NCBI RefSeq assembly: GCF_002564465.1
Contig: NZ_NUUX01000029.1
Span: 1 to 37,917, forward strand
Length of the DNA stretch: 37,917 nt
Direction of reading: 5' to 3'
Source: Bacillus sp. AFS088145
GTDB taxonomy: Bacteria; Bacillota; Bacilli; Bacillales; Bacillaceae_G
Shown one piece after another: positions 7,576-16,880 of this stretch. Position 1 is the first letter of the stretch. Every line of letters begins with the position of its first letter. Below the pieces are notes generated by a model. The model worked only from the letters and a program-made list of their open reading frames with translations, ran no database searches and was not told the DNA's origin. The position numbers and the translations under genes are program-made.

Positions 7576-10500
7576 ATGAAATTTCAAACGAAAACAGAAT
7601 GGTCACCAGGTTTATTTAGAGATTATTACAATAACGAACATGATGCATGTGGAATCGTTGCCTTTATCAATCGTTCGATAACTCAAACAAGAGATACGAT
7701 CGATATTGCTGCAAAAAGTTTACGAAAGATGAATCATCGAGCGGGATTTACGAACGGTGAAGGTGATGGTGTAGGAATTCAGACTGACATCCCTACTCTG
7801 CTTTGGCAAGAAAAACTTACATCTGTAGGAATTAGTCCAGAAGTTGTTTCACACCCTTCATTTACAGTGGGACATTTCTTCTTAGATGAAAAATCAGAAA
7901 TACAAACATTGCTCCAAATTTTTGAAGAAAATGGTTATGAAACTTTATATCATAGTTGTAATCAAACCTTTACATCAGCACTTGGTCCGATCGCTCAAGC
8001 AGTAGAACCTGAGTTCTTACAAGTAGCTTTACTCCCAATTAAAAATCACCAAAGTACCACTCTGTTTGATTTAACAAATATTATTAGCAAAAAAACAAAT
8101 GTAACTGTTGTCTCTCTCAGTCAATCAACTTGTGTTTATAAAGTAATGGGAACAATCGATACTTTATTGTCATACTATTCAGATTTACAGCAGCCTAATT
8201 TTCAATCATCTGTTGTTGTCGGTCATAATCGCTACTCAACAAACACATCTTCTTCGTTTTCAAGAGTTCAACCATTTAGCATGCTAGCACATAATGGCGA
8301 AATTAATACAATCGAACAATTAAGAATTGAAGCAAAACAAATTGGCGCAAATATTAAGCATGGAAATAGTGATTCACAAGATGTAAATATTACACTTGAG
8401 ACGCTTATTCATAAATATAACTACTCTTTGAAAGAAGCAATGGAACTGTTATTCCCACCTGTACCTGCAGAATATGAAGCAGATCCAGAAGTAAACTCCA
8501 TTTACAATACGATTCGAAGTACATTCGGTCCATATTGTCAAGGTCCCGCTGGTGTACTTACAAGAGAAGGAAATGAATTTGTTGCTAGTGTGGACGCTTT
8601 AGGTTTACGTCCTGTTTGGTTACTTGAAACAAATGATTATTATGTATTTTCATCCGAGCAAGGCATCCTTTCTCCAGAAGTATTTATATCTGAGCCACAT
8701 GCTCTTTCGCCTGGAGAAAAAGTCGGTATTAATTTATTAAAAGACCGTGCTCAACTATTAACACACCGTGAATTAACGCATTTCGTTACAACGAAATTAA
8801 ACGAAAAATTAACAATGAATCTAGCAAATAAAGAAGCAAGTTCAGCTGATTACGTTGAACATTCACCCCCTTCAATTCATCCGTTTGAATATGGAGCTTT
8901 TGGATGGCAAAAGGAACAAATCCAATTAGTTGAACAAATGGCAGAAAAAGGTGCAGAACCTATTCGTTCATTAGGGCATGACGCACCACTAGCATGTTTA
9001 GATGAAGCTAGAAAAAATCTTTCTGACTTTATGAAAGAAACAGTTGCAGTAGTAACGAACCCTGCGATCGATCGTGATCGTGAAACAGAGCATTTCTCTA
9101 TTTCTGTCATATTAGGAAAAAGGCCATCCATTACAAAGAAAGATTCAGGCATTGTTCTACAACTCCCTTCTCCGATATTAGGTGATGGTTTTGTAGGAAA
9201 TACGTTAAAAGCTAGTCGTCAACAAATTTCGTATGAAGAAATTCTAAATCTATATCAATTAGAAAATAAACTTCATACAATTCAAAGTACATTTTCTAAT
9301 TTACCTTTAGAAGAAACGTTGTCCCAATATAAATACGAAGCAGTAGAAGCTGTAAAAAATGGTGCAGAATGTATTGTTATTACCGATGATGAAGCTCATA
9401 AAAATAATCAATACTGGATTGACCCGGCTCTTATTACAGCAATAATCCATAATGGACTTGTGAATGCTAAATTAAGAAGAAACTGTTCGATTGTCTTAAA
9501 GACAGCTGCAGTCCGTAATCTTCACGATTTAATGGTAATGAAAGGTTTAGGAGCGGATGCAATTAATCCTCATTTCCTTTTTGGAACAATTTCAGAATTG
9601 GATGCTCCTGAAAAAATAGTAAAACTTTATGATGTTTTAAATAAAGGTATCGAAAAAGTTATTTCAACAATAGGTATGCATGAGCTACGAGGCTATGCAA
9701 AAATGTTCAGTAGTATTGGATTACAAGAAGATATCGCTTCGTCTTTAGGCGTTATAAATTTCTTCGGTGATCAAACCGTTTCTGGATTCAAATTATTAGA
9801 GGCTGATTCTAAAAAACGTTCTGAAGATTACAACGCAAATAACGCAGCTATGCCAAAATCTTTCCACGTATTCCCTCGAATTTGGAAAGCTATTGGAGAA
9901 ACGGCACAAACAGGTAGTTATGAAACATACCGTCAAAAATTAAATCAAATTGAAGAAGAACGACCAACTACAGTACGTCATGCGCTTTCTTTAGTGGAAA
10001 GTAGTAAACCAGTTGATTCAAGTCAGGTTTCATTAGAAATAGGTACTCACTCACTACCATTTATTATCAGTTCAATGTCATTCGGATCTCAAAATGAAGT
10101 TGCTTTTAGAGCATATGCTGAAGGTGCAAATCGACTGAATATGATTAGCTTAAATGGTGAAGGTGGAGAAATCCAAGATATGATTGGAAAATATCCTAAC
10201 ACTCGTGGACAGCAGATTGCTTCAGGTCGATTCGGAGTTAATGCTAATTTACTTCACTCATCTAACTTAATTGAAATTAAAATCGGTCAAGGTGCAAAAC
10301 CTGGTGAAGGTGGTCATTTACCTGCTTCAAAGGTAACCCAAAAAATTGCGGAAACGAGAAATGCAACACTTGGTTCTGATTTAATTTCACCTTCAAATAA
10401 TCATGATATTTATTCAATTGAAGATTTAGCTCAAATGATTAGTGAAATTAAAGCTGTTAATCCAAAAGCAAAAGTTGCTGTAAAAGTCCCTGTTGTTCCT

Positions 10501-11967
10501 AATATCGGCACAATTGCTGTTGGTATTGCAAAAGCGGGTGCAAACTTTATCAATATTAGCGGTTTTGATGGAGGTACTGGTGCTGCCCGTGTTCATGCAC
10601 TTCAAAATGTAGGTTTACCAGTTGAAATTGGTGTTCGTGCAGCTCACAATGCACTACTAGAATCTGGTTTACGTAATTCTGTCGAGATTTGGGCTGATGG
10701 CGGAATGAAAAGCGTAAATGATGTAGTAAAAATGATGATTTTAGGTGCAAACCGTATAGGATTTGGAACTTTATCAATGATTGCAATCGGTTGTACGACA
10801 TGTCGTGGTTGTCATTTAGATACATGCCACGTTGGTATTGCAACACAAATCGAATCAGAAATTGAAGCAATGCGTCACGGTTTACGAAAATTCACACCTA
10901 GACAACTAGAAACAGCAGTAACAAATTTAGTACAATTCTTCACTGCATTCAAAGATGAATTGCAAGTGATTGTTGGTTCATTAGGAGTAAAAAATGCTCA
11001 AGAGCTTGTTGGTAAAACTGAATTCTTAAAACAAACAAGATTTTTAGATACGCTAAGTTTAACTAATTTATTATCTACTAATAAAATTGAGGATAAAGAA
11101 TATGTACTTTCGAATGGAGAATCTGCTAAAGTACTTCAAAGTAATGACGTTGGAGTTTATGCAAAGGTTGACAATGAATATCGCCATGCCGGCAGTTTAC
11201 TAATCCATGACCTAGTAGTAAAAAAACAAACGCAAGGTGGAGCTTCCCCTGTCGAGATTAGCTTCGAGGATCAATCCATTCCTGGAAATGGCTTAGGAAC
11301 CTATACAGTAGAAGATTATTCTGTATTCGTTCAAGGCGGAGCTCAAGATGGTGTAGCAAAAACTGCTTTTGGTGGAACGATTTTTATTAGTAAAGCTTTA
11401 GGTGCTAACGGACAATACTTTGGTGGTTCTGTCGGAAAATGCTTTGCGTATGGAGCACAAAAAGGACAATTCTTTATCCAAGGTAACGCTGACTCGCGAG
11501 CAGGCATTCGTTTATCAGGAGCAGATGTTGTAATTGGTGGCCGTAATCAACCTAGCCAACCTATTTCACAGAAAACTCGCCTTGGTGCAAAAGCAAATAT
11601 AAACGGTTTTGCTTTTGAATATATGACTGGTGGTCGTGCAGTTGTTCTAGGAGATCCAGGTCCATGGATGTGTGCTGGTATGACTGGCGGAGTAATTTAT
11701 GTTCGAAATTCATCTGAATTAGGCCTTACTAAGGAAGCTTACAAAAATCGAATCGCAAAAGGTGCAAGTGTAAGTATTGTACCCGTCGATCAAACTGGTA
11801 AAAACGATCTAAATGAATTGTTAGAGAAATATATATCACTTTTAACTCAGCATAATCAACATGACGAAGCTGTATTTGTTCAAAGTTTATTAGACGACAT
11901 TGAACAAAACTTCTTACAAATTAAACCTAAAAAAGAACAAGCGGATCCGTCTGTTTCAACTGAATGA
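7576..11967 (+). CDS. gltB: Glutamate synthase large (alpha) subunit-like protein, no adjacent small subunit
   Basis: A 1463-residue protein with the full GltB layout. The class II glutamine amidotransferase domain has nucleophile Cys25 (EHDACGIVAF, normally exposed by propeptide removal) and runs to about 400. A central domain follows to about 780. The FMN/2-oxoglutarate synthase domain (about 790-1170) includes SSMSFGSQNEVAFRAYAEG, and the 3Fe-4S ligands lie in the CTTCRGCHLDTC run beginning at Cys1073 (Cys1073, 1079 and 1084 in family spacing, plus an extra Cys1076). A GXGXG C-terminal domain occupies about 1230-1430. GltB makes two glutamates from glutamine and 2-oxoglutarate with electrons from an NADPH-dependent small subunit or ferredoxin. 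No gltD lies nearby, so the electron donor is open. AGGAGGT precedes the ATG. Confidence 0.9.
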   Translation: MKFQTKTEWSPGLFRDYYNNEHDACGIVAFINRSITQTRDTIDIAAKSLRKMNHRAGFTNGEGDGVGIQTDIPTLLWQEKLTSVGISPEVVSHPSFTVGHFFLDEKSEIQTLLQIFEENGYETLYHSCNQTFTSALGPIAQAVEPEFLQVALLPIKNHQSTTLFDLTNIISKKTNVTVVSLSQSTCVYKVMGTIDTLLSYYSDLQQPNFQSSVVVGHNRYSTNTSSSFSRVQPFSMLAHNGEINTIEQLRIEAKQIGANIKHGNSDSQDVNITLETLIHKYNYSLKEAMELLFPPVPAEYEADPEVNSIYNTIRSTFGPYCQGPAGVLTREGNEFVASVDALGLRPVWLLETNDYYVFSSEQGILSPEVFISEPHALSPGEKVGINLLKDRAQLLTHRELTHFVTTKLNEKLTMNLANKEASSADYVEHSPPSIHPFEYGAFGWQKEQIQLVEQMAEKGAEPIRSLGHDAPLACLDEARKNLSDFMKETVAVVTNPAIDRDRETEHFSISVILGKRPSITKKDSGIVLQLPSPILGDGFVGNTLKASRQQISYEEILNLYQLENKLHTIQSTFSNLPLEETLSQYKYEAVEAVKNGAECIVITDDEAHKNNQYWIDPALITAIIHNGLVNAKLRRNCSIVLKTAAVRNLHDLMVMKGLGADAINPHFLFGTISELDAPEKIVKLYDVLNKGIEKVISTIGMHELRGYAKMFSSIGLQEDIASSLGVINFFGDQTVSGFKLLEADSKKRSEDYNANNAAMPKSFHVFPRIWKAIGETAQTGSYETYRQKLNQIEEERPTTVRHALSLVESSKPVDSSQVSLEIGTHSLPFIISSMSFGSQNEVAFRAYAEGANRLNMISLNGEGGEIQDMIGKYPNTRGQQIASGRFGVNANLLHSSNLIEIKIGQGAKPGEGGHLPASKVTQKIAETRNATLGSDLISPSNNHDIYSIEDLAQMISEIKAVNPKAKVAVKVPVVPNIGTIAVGIAKAGANFINISGFDGGTGAARVHALQNVGLPVEIGVRAAHNALLESGLRNSVEIWADGGMKSVNDVVKMMILGANRIGFGTLSMIAIGCTTCRGCHLDTCHVGIATQIESEIEAMRHGLRKFTPRQLETAVTNLVQFFTAFKDELQVIVGSLGVKNAQELVGKTEFLKQTRFLDTLSLTNLLSTNKIEDKEYVLSNGESAKVLQSNDVGVYAKVDNEYRHAGSLLIHDLVVKKQTQGGASPVEISFEDQSIPGNGLGTYTVEDYSVFVQGGAQDGVAKTAFGGTIFISKALGANGQYFGGSVGKCFAYGAQKGQFFIQGNADSRAGIRLSGADVVIGGRNQPSQPISQKTRLGAKANINGFAFEYMTGGRAVVLGDPGPWMCAGMTGGVIYVRNSSELGLTKEAYKNRIAKGASVSIVPVDQTGKNDLNELLEKYISLLTQHNQHDEAVFVQSLLDDIEQNFLQIKPKKEQADPSVSTE

Positions 11968-11974
11968 TTTTATA

Positions 11975-12005
11975 AAAAAGAAGCGAAATATTTCGCTTCT
12001 TTTTT
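11975..12005 (+). terminator. Strong terminator after gltB
   Basis: A near-perfect palindrome of about 14 bp per arm (11975-11988 with 11991-12004), whose core is AAGCGAA/TTCGCTT, ends in a T run. It starts 8 bp after the gltB stop codon. Confidence 0.9.
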
Positions 12006-12131
12006 CATAGTTCTACCACCTTATTTAACAGTAAAGCCCTTTCATTTTTAAGTTCGAAATCTTTTAATTTAACTAATAATTTAATCTTTTTCCTCATTCA
12101 TATAATTAACAAAATTTCTTAAAAAATTGTA

Positions 12132-12160
12132 TTGATAATGCGTGTAGTTCATTGTATAGT
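12132..12160 (+). promoter_or_regulatory. Sigma-A promoter for ygaE
   Basis: TTGATA (12132-12137), a 17-bp spacer and TATAGT (12155-12160) match a sigma-A promoter. It would give a leader of about 150 nt before ygaE. The rest of the 12006-12316 gap is A/T-rich, and I saw no gene or clear structure in it. Confidence 0.7.
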
Positions 12161-12316
12161 TACAGGATGTTACATGAGAAAATAATAAAAGTTACTTTAA
12201 ATTGAAGAAATTTTGAAAAACACTCGATGTAATAAATAGTAGTTTAGTAGTAATATAGTTAAACGTTCATATTTCATTACAAGCTTTAAGCTAGACAAAC
12301 AAAAAGGAGTAATACA

Positions 12317-13414
12317 ATGAGATTAGGAGCGCGTGTTCTAAAAACTGGTATAGCTATTACGCTCGCCATTTATAGCGCGATGTTTTTTGATTTATCAACA
12401 GCTTCGATTGCAGGTATCTCTGCTATTTCGGCATTAAAATCATCAGTAAACCAATCATATAAAACGTTAATTGAACAACTTCAAGCTAACTTGATTGGTG
12501 CGATACTGGCAATTATTGCAGTGATTACGCTAGGGAATAATCCGGTAATTATAGGATTTACATGTATTCTCGTGATTCTCATTACATTAAAACTAAAACT
12601 CGAAAATACAATTGCTACAACATTAGTTACTGTAGTCGTTATTATGGAAGTAAGTACAAGTACCGAACACTTTGCCATTTTTACTTTCGATCGTATTTTG
12701 GCAGTAACAATTGGTGTTTTAGCTGCATCATTTGTAAATATTTTCTTAATGCCACCAAATTATGAAAAAAAATTATCTCGTGGCATGATTTCGATTACTG
12801 AACAAACAAATAAATTAATGATGATGGCTCTACACAAAACTGTTAGCCATAATGGTTTAAAAGATGAAATTTATTCATTAAAAGAAATCATGAGAAATGT
12901 TACGAAAATATATCGCTTATACAAAGAAGACCGAATCATTCTTGTTGGTCGTAAGAAAAAAGAGCATGAAAAAGCTCGTAAAATCGTATTGTTTAGACAA
13001 ATGCTTGTCACAGCCGATAACGCATTTGATACGTTAAAAGCTTTAAACCGATTAGAATATGAAATTAACGCATCTCCGAAAGAGTTCCAAGATTTAGTAA
13101 AAAATGAACTTACATGCTTAATGCAATTTCACGAACATGCTTTAATGAAATTAATCGGAAAAGTAAACTTTGATCAAACTGCTCCACTTCATAAAGAAGA
13201 AAATATCTTAAAAGATAAATTAACAAAGGCATTCTTGGACCACCATGATCTTAATGACGAAGAAAAACAAAAAACATGGTTACATTTATTCCAAGTAGTA
13301 TCTGCCATTTTAGAATATAGCGAAAATGTTCAACATTTAAATACACTCGTTGATAGCCATCAAACTTATCACAAAGAATACCAAGTTCAAGTTGAACAGG
13401 TTGAAACAATGTAA
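12317..13414 (+). CDS. ygaE: YgaE-type aromatic acid exporter family membrane protein (ArAE_1/DUF939)
   Basis: A 365-residue protein. The first 150 residues contain four or five hydrophobic helices (for example IAITLAIYSAMFFDLSTAS and ANLIGAILAIIAVITLG) followed by a cytosolic, charged, helical tail of about 215 residues. This is the ArAE_1 (PF06081) plan; the family resembles half of an AaeB/FUSC aromatic acid exporter, and such half-proteins are thought to assemble as oligomers. It lies between gsaB and ygaD as ygaE does in B. subtilis, apart from the intervening gltB. AAAGGAG precedes the ATG and a clear terminator follows, so it is a single-gene unit. Transport activity and cargo are not established. 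Confidence 0.82.
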   Translation: MRLGARVLKTGIAITLAIYSAMFFDLSTASIAGISAISALKSSVNQSYKTLIEQLQANLIGAILAIIAVITLGNNPVIIGFTCILVILITLKLKLENTIATTLVTVVVIMEVSTSTEHFAIFTFDRILAVTIGVLAASFVNIFLMPPNYEKKLSRGMISITEQTNKLMMMALHKTVSHNGLKDEIYSLKEIMRNVTKIYRLYKEDRIILVGRKKKEHEKARKIVLFRQMLVTADNAFDTLKALNRLEYEINASPKEFQDLVKNELTCLMQFHEHALMKLIGKVNFDQTAPLHKEENILKDKLTKAFLDHHDLNDEEKQKTWLHLFQVVSAILEYSENVQHLNTLVDSHQTYHKEYQVQVEQVETM

Positions 13415-13441
13415 AAGCCTCCGAATTGTGGAGGCTTTTTG
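13413..13441 (+). terminator. Terminator after ygaE
   Basis: AAAAGCCTCC (13413-13422) pairs with GGAGGCTTTT (13430-13439) over a 7-base loop and is followed by T. It overlaps the last bases of ygaE. Confidence 0.9.
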
Positions 13442-13643
13442 TTTTGGAAAGATGTAAGTAGGGTATCTCGACAGCGTTCTTTATTTGATGCAGAAATTTT
13501 CAATCCTTGCCATAGATAATTAGCCGATTTTTGATCGATTGGAAAGAAATTAGGGCAATATTGCTATTTTCCCTACAGAGAGTATCTATTTTCGAGCGAT
13601 CATTCCGTTAAAATACGTTAACCGGTATGGGTAATACTTTATC

Positions 13644-13836
13644 TTATTTGCGATTCTTGGATTTTAATTGTAGTTTTGCTGATTTTATTTGCGGTTCTCG
13701 AATATTAATTGCACTTCTGCCAATTTTATTTGCGATTTTCGAATTTTATTTGCAGTTTGCTATTTATTTGCACACTTAATTCACTTATTTGCGTTCTCCT
13801 CATTTGTGGTCTTCTCAAACTTATTTGCAGCAGATT
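13644..13836. repeat. Array of about ten degenerate 20-21-bp repeats in the ygaE-ygaD gap
   Basis: The convergent gap 13442-13890 has no credible gene. From 13644 the sequence falls into units that start TTATTTGCG or TTAATTGCA, alternating with near-constant periods of 20 and 21 bp for the first five units (starts near 13644, 13664, 13685, 13705 and 13726), then decaying into shorter TTATTTGC copies up to about 13836. The A form is close to TTATTTGCGATTCTCGAATT and the B form to TTAATTGCACTTCTGCCAATT. No reading frame is maintained and there are no CRISPR-like spacers. A related array in the other orientation lies at the right end of the window. Confidence 0.65.
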
Positions 13837-13890
13837 AATTAGTCGGTACTCTTCTCCTTACAAACCGTATTTACACTTACTTCTTCAAAT

Positions 13891-13918
13891 AAAAAAGCAC
13901 AAAGAATTTCTTTGTGCT
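13891..13918 (-). terminator. Terminator after ygaD
   Basis: Minus-strand hairpin of 10 bp (13896-13905 with 13909-13918, core AGCACAAAGA) with a 3-base loop, followed on that strand by six T. It lies 7 bp beyond the ygaD stop. Confidence 0.9.
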
Positions 13919-13924
13919 AATCCT

Positions 13925-15685
13925 CTATACCGAACTCGAGCTAGTTTCTAAATTTTGAATTTCAAACAAATGATAGTAAGCTTCTTTTTTAGCCATTAAT
14001 TCCTCATGAGAACCAATTTCGACAATATGACCCTGATCAATATAAACGATTTTATCTACATGTGTAATAGTAGATAATCTATGTGCAATAAATATTGTTG
14101 TACGGTTCATTGCTAGTTCATGAATCGCGTCTTGGATATACCTTTCATTTTCTAAATCAAGAGCTGAAGTAGCTTCATCAAATATTAGAATAGAAGGATT
14201 TCTTAAAAATACACGGGCAATTGCTACACGTTGTTTTTGACCACCAGAAAGCTTTACTCCTCTTTCCCCAACAAGCGTGTCATATCCATCTGGTAAACTC
14301 ATGATAAAATCATGTGCATTTGCTGCTTTAGCAGCTGCAATAATTTCTTCTTCACTAGCACTCGGATTTCCATAACGAATGTTCGATTTTACCGTATCAC
14401 TAAATAGAAAATTGTCTTGCAAAACGATACCGATTTTTTCACGCATACTTTTTAAATCAAAATCCCTTATGTCGACACCGTCAATTTTTATAGACCCTTT
14501 TGTTACGTCATAAAAACGTGGTATTAAACTAACTAACGAAGACTTTCCACCACCGCTCGATCCAACCAATGCAATCTTTTGACCTGGTTCAATTTGAAAA
14601 GTTACATCTTGAATGACCTCATCATCAACAGCATTATATTGAAAAGATACGTGATTAAAGTGTATTTGACCATCTAACTTCTTTGCATAAATTGGATTAT
14701 CCCGATTAACGATGTCATACTTTTCATCCATTAATTCAAAGACACGATCCATCGACGCAAACGATTGTGTCAATGCTGTTGAAGAATTAGCTAATCTTCT
14801 AAGTGGATCATATAAACGATCAATATAGCCAACGAATGCTACCATCTCACCAAGTGTTAAATGACCATGTATGACTTGATATGCAGAAAAACCGATTATT
14901 AATAATGGGCCAATATCAGTTAATGTATTAATAATTGTAAACGTTCTCGCATTCCAGCCTGTATGTTTTAGAGCCCGATCTAAAAACTCCCCATTTTTTG
15001 CTTTAAATAGTCCGCTTTCATAATCTTCCAAGGCAAAACTACGTGTTACTTGCATCCCCTGAATTCTTTCTGTTAAGAACCCTTGTAAAACAGCTAAAGC
15101 TTGAGATCTTTGACGAGTCAAAAATCGAAGTCGACCGAAAAAGTACTTTACTGCTAATGTATAAAATGGCAAAACGATTAATGATACAAGCGTTAACTTT
15201 ACATCCATTGTTAACATGATTGTAACTGTGATTAAGATTGTAATTAAATCTAACCAAACATTCATTAACCCGGTAATAACAAAGTCTTTAGTAGATTCAA
15301 CATCATTTATTACTCGTGAAATGACTTCACCTGTTTTTGCATTAGCATAATATCTTAAGCTGAGTTTTTGTAAATGTTTAAATAAATGATCTCTAATATC
15401 AAATAAAATTCGACTACCGATATATTGAGCATAATACTGTCTGAAATACTCAATAGGTGGTCTTACAATAACAAAAATGCCAAATGCAATTAGCATGATG
15501 TAAATAAGTTGTGAGCTTTTAGTTGCAATTGGTATTGATGAATTAATGATATTATCCACTACATATTTTAATAAAAACGGTAATATCAATGGGATTCCAA
15601 ATTTAACGATACCGATCGCAATCGTTAAAAAAATATGAAATCGATATGGTTTAACAAATTTTAAATAACGTTTAATACTTCCCAT
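13925..15685 (-). CDS. ygaD: YgaD-type homodimeric ABC exporter (multidrug/lipid type)
   Basis: A 586-residue half-transporter of the MsbA/LmrA/BmrA class. Residues 1-310 carry six transmembrane helices (ABC_membrane domain), and residues about 340-575 form the nucleotide-binding domain with Walker [11 protein letters not shown]-loop [10 protein letters not shown], signature [15 protein letters not shown], Walker [13 protein letters not shown] and switch IAHRLSTI. All catalytic parts are intact, so a homodimer should be active. The ATG follows AAAGGATG at a suitable distance. It lies downstream of ygaC on the same strand, but a large two-tier hairpin separates them. The substrate is unknown; multidrug is the family label only. 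Confidence 0.9.
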   Translation of the reverse strand: MGSIKRYLKFVKPYRFHIFLTIAIGIVKFGIPLILPFLLKYVVDNIINSSIPIATKSSQLIYIMLIAFGIFVIVRPPIEYFRQYYAQYIGSRILFDIRDHLFKHLQKLSLRYYANAKTGEVISRVINDVESTKDFVITGLMNVWLDLITILITVTIMLTMDVKLTLVSLIVLPFYTLAVKYFFGRLRFLTRQRSQALAVLQGFLTERIQGMQVTRSFALEDYESGLFKAKNGEFLDRALKHTGWNARTFTIINTLTDIGPLLIIGFSAYQVIHGHLTLGEMVAFVGYIDRLYDPLRRLANSSTALTQSFASMDRVFELMDEKYDIVNRDNPIYAKKLDGQIHFNHVSFQYNAVDDEVIQDVTFQIEPGQKIALVGSSGGGKSSLVSLIPRFYDVTKGSIKIDGVDIRDFDLKSMREKIGIVLQDNFLFSDTVKSNIRYGNPSASEEEIIAAAKAANAHDFIMSLPDGYDTLVGERGVKLSGGQKQRVAIARVFLRNPSILIFDEATSALDLENERYIQDAIHELAMNRTTIFIAHRLSTITHVDKIVYIDQGHIVEIGSHEELMAKKEAYYHLFEIQNLETSSSSV

Positions 15686-15713
15686 ATTTTCATCCTTTCA
15701 TATCATTCAAAAA

Positions 15714-15779
15714 GAAACTGTTGAGCAATCTTTTTGAGATGATTGATTCTCAAAAAGACTAAGTCCGCTCAACAGTTTC
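15714..15779 (-). terminator. Two-tier hairpin between ygaC and ygaD
   Basis: An outer 13-bp perfect stem (15714-15726 with 15767-15779, core AAACTGTTGAGC) encloses an inner 11-bp perfect stem (15729-15739 with 15748-15758, core TCTTTTTGAGA) on an 8-base loop. An asymmetric internal loop of 2 and 8 bases joins them. On the minus strand the outer stem is followed by TTTTTGAATG, so it can terminate ygaC transcripts or attenuate entry into ygaD. It begins 2 bp after the ygaC stop. Confidence 0.7.
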
Positions 15780-15781
15780 GA

Positions 15782-16312
15782 TTAATCACGATACATTAAG
15801 AATCGTTCATACCAATTATCAATAAAATCGGTAGCAAACGGCCCTTTTCGTTGATGAATTAATTCCTTTAAATAACCTAAGTTCTTTTTTAAGATTGGGT
15901 CAATAATAGGAGGATAATTCATTATTTGTCGATGATTCTCATATTCATCTTCATCTAACAGCACGTAAGTCATGTCTGGAAAAACTTTAATATCTAGATC
16001 ATAGTCAATATACTTAATGGCACCATCTTCAAAGACGAATGGTGAGCTAATATTACAGTAATAATAAACTCCATCTTCTCTAATCATTCCAATGACATTA
16101 AACCAATAATCCATATCAAAGTAACAAATTGCTGGCTCTCGTGTAACCCATGTTCTACCGTCCGATTCAGTTACAAGCGTGCGATCATTTGCGCCAATTA
16201 CTAACTGCTGCGTCCCTTTTAAAATGGTTGTCTCTTCCCATATACGATGAATATGTCCATTATGTTTGTAACTATGTATCTGTATTTTTTCTCCTGGTTT
16301 GGGAACGTTCAT
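15782..16312 (-). CDS. ygaC: Nucleoside tri-/diphosphate phosphatase, DUF402 family (YgaC/NtdP)
   Basis: A 176-residue DUF402 (UPF0374) protein. In Gram-positive homologues this fold hydrolyses nucleoside tri- and diphosphates with divalent metal. Hallmarks are the [20 protein letters not shown] start, an [30 protein letters not shown] core and the acidic [13 protein letters not shown] motif, whose carboxylates are the likely metal ligands. I start at MNVPKPGEK, with GGGAG 6-8 bp upstream; a longer frame has no such site. It is followed closely by the ygaC/ygaD hairpin and preceded by ygaB on the same strand, as in B. subtilis. Biochemistry is by family only. Confidence 0.88.
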   Translation of the reverse strand: MNVPKPGEKIQIHSYKHNGHIHRIWEETTILKGTQQLVIGANDRTLVTESDGRTWVTREPAICYFDMDYWFNVIGMIREDGVYYYCNISSPFVFEDGAIKYIDYDLDIKVFPDMTYVLLDEDEYENHRQIMNYPPIIDPILKKNLGYLKELIHQRKGPFATDFIDNWYERFLMYRD

Positions 16313-16442
16313 TTTTTCTCCCTTCTTTCTAGTGTGGACGCATTTCAACACTTTATTTATACTTTACACTTCTATTATAACTAGTTCTTATCCATTTTTA
16401 AACAAAAGGGAGTTTAATTTGGTAAAATGCCCCATTGTTTTT

Positions 16443-16700
16443 TTATTTTAATGCAATTTTCCTCTCATCTGAGAAAGATTTAATAATTTGCTGTGTTTGT
16501 ATTAAAAAGGTGTCTTGGATAGCTTTTAATTCAGATCTCATTATATGTATTTCATCTTGGATAGAAGACAATTTTGACAAATCCTCTAATTCAAATAGTT
16601 GGTTTTCAATTTCTTGACATCGTTCAATTTCTTCTTGAATCTTTATTAACTGATCCATTGTTTCAAGCTGACGACTTACCAATTCATCGAATAATTGCAT
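16443..16700 (-). CDS. ygaB: YgaB family coiled-coil protein
   Basis: An 85-residue, acidic, almost wholly helical protein with heptad-like spacing (MDQLIKIQEEIERCQEIENQLFELEDLSKLSSIQDEIHIMRSELKAIQDTF), so a coiled-coil dimer is likely. No enzyme motif, membrane segment or signal peptide is visible. It matches YgaB by sequence character and by position between sspE and ygaC. Start choice is uncertain: MQLFDELV (here) has GGATGGTGA about 6 bp upstream, while an ATG four codons earlier has AAGG directly abutting it. Its promoter region holds three CtsR-type heptads, which would make it a heat- or protein-stress-responsive gene. Function unknown. Confidence 0.8.
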   Translation of the reverse strand: MQLFDELVSRQLETMDQLIKIQEEIERCQEIENQLFELEDLSKLSSIQDEIHIMRSELKAIQDTFLIQTQQIIKSFSDERKIALK

Positions 16701-16757
16701 ACCATTCACCATCCTTATTTCATTATTACACTATTTCTTGAAAACTAACATAATCCC

Positions 16758-16784
16758 TTTGACTACATTTGACGATATTTGACT
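16758..16784 (-). promoter_or_regulatory. Three tandem CtsR-type heptads upstream of ygaB
   Basis: On the minus strand the sequence reads AGTCAAA (16784-16778), TAT, CGTCAAA (16774-16768), TGT, AGTCAAA (16764-16758). The published CtsR operator is two (A/G)GTCAAA heptads with a 3-base NAN spacer. The first pair here differs at one base and the third copy extends the register. The site sits about 60 bp before the ygaB start, where it would overlap a promoter. CtsR control is inferred. Confidence 0.6.
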
Positions 16785-16846
16785 ATTGAGAAGAAATTAA
16801 TAATTCTATGTGGATTTAAAATGTTGGACTTAAATTTCACGTAGGT

Positions 16847-16880
16847 AAAAGAGCACCCTTAATATAAGGGTGCTCTTTTT
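16847..16880. terminator. Strong bidirectional hairpin between ygaB and sspE
   Basis: A 15-bp perfect stem (16847-16861 with 16865-16879, core GAGCACCCTTA) has a 3-base loop and T/A-rich ends on both sides. On the minus strand it would end the sspE transcript, about 130 nt past its stop. The 16881-17007 stretch shows no gene. Confidence 0.8.

Noticed and set aside
10556-10870. Minus-strand open frame of 104 codons inside gltB
   Set aside because: It is a shadow of the conserved FMN domain coding strand, with a low-complexity H/L/Q-rich product and no start signal.
13644-13836. CRISPR array
   Set aside because: Units are contiguous and degenerate, there are no unique spacers of constant length, and no cas genes are in the window.
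13709-13951. Open frame of 80 codons in the ygaE-ygaD gap
   Set aside because: It runs through the degenerate repeats and the ygaD terminator, is rich in C, L, I and F with no protein-like pattern, and lacks a ribosome binding site.
16758-16784. PhoP box (TTAACA-type direct repeats)
   Set aside because: The repeats are TTTGAC with a 10-bp period, rather than TT(A/T/C)ACA at 11 bp; the CtsR heptad model fits better.
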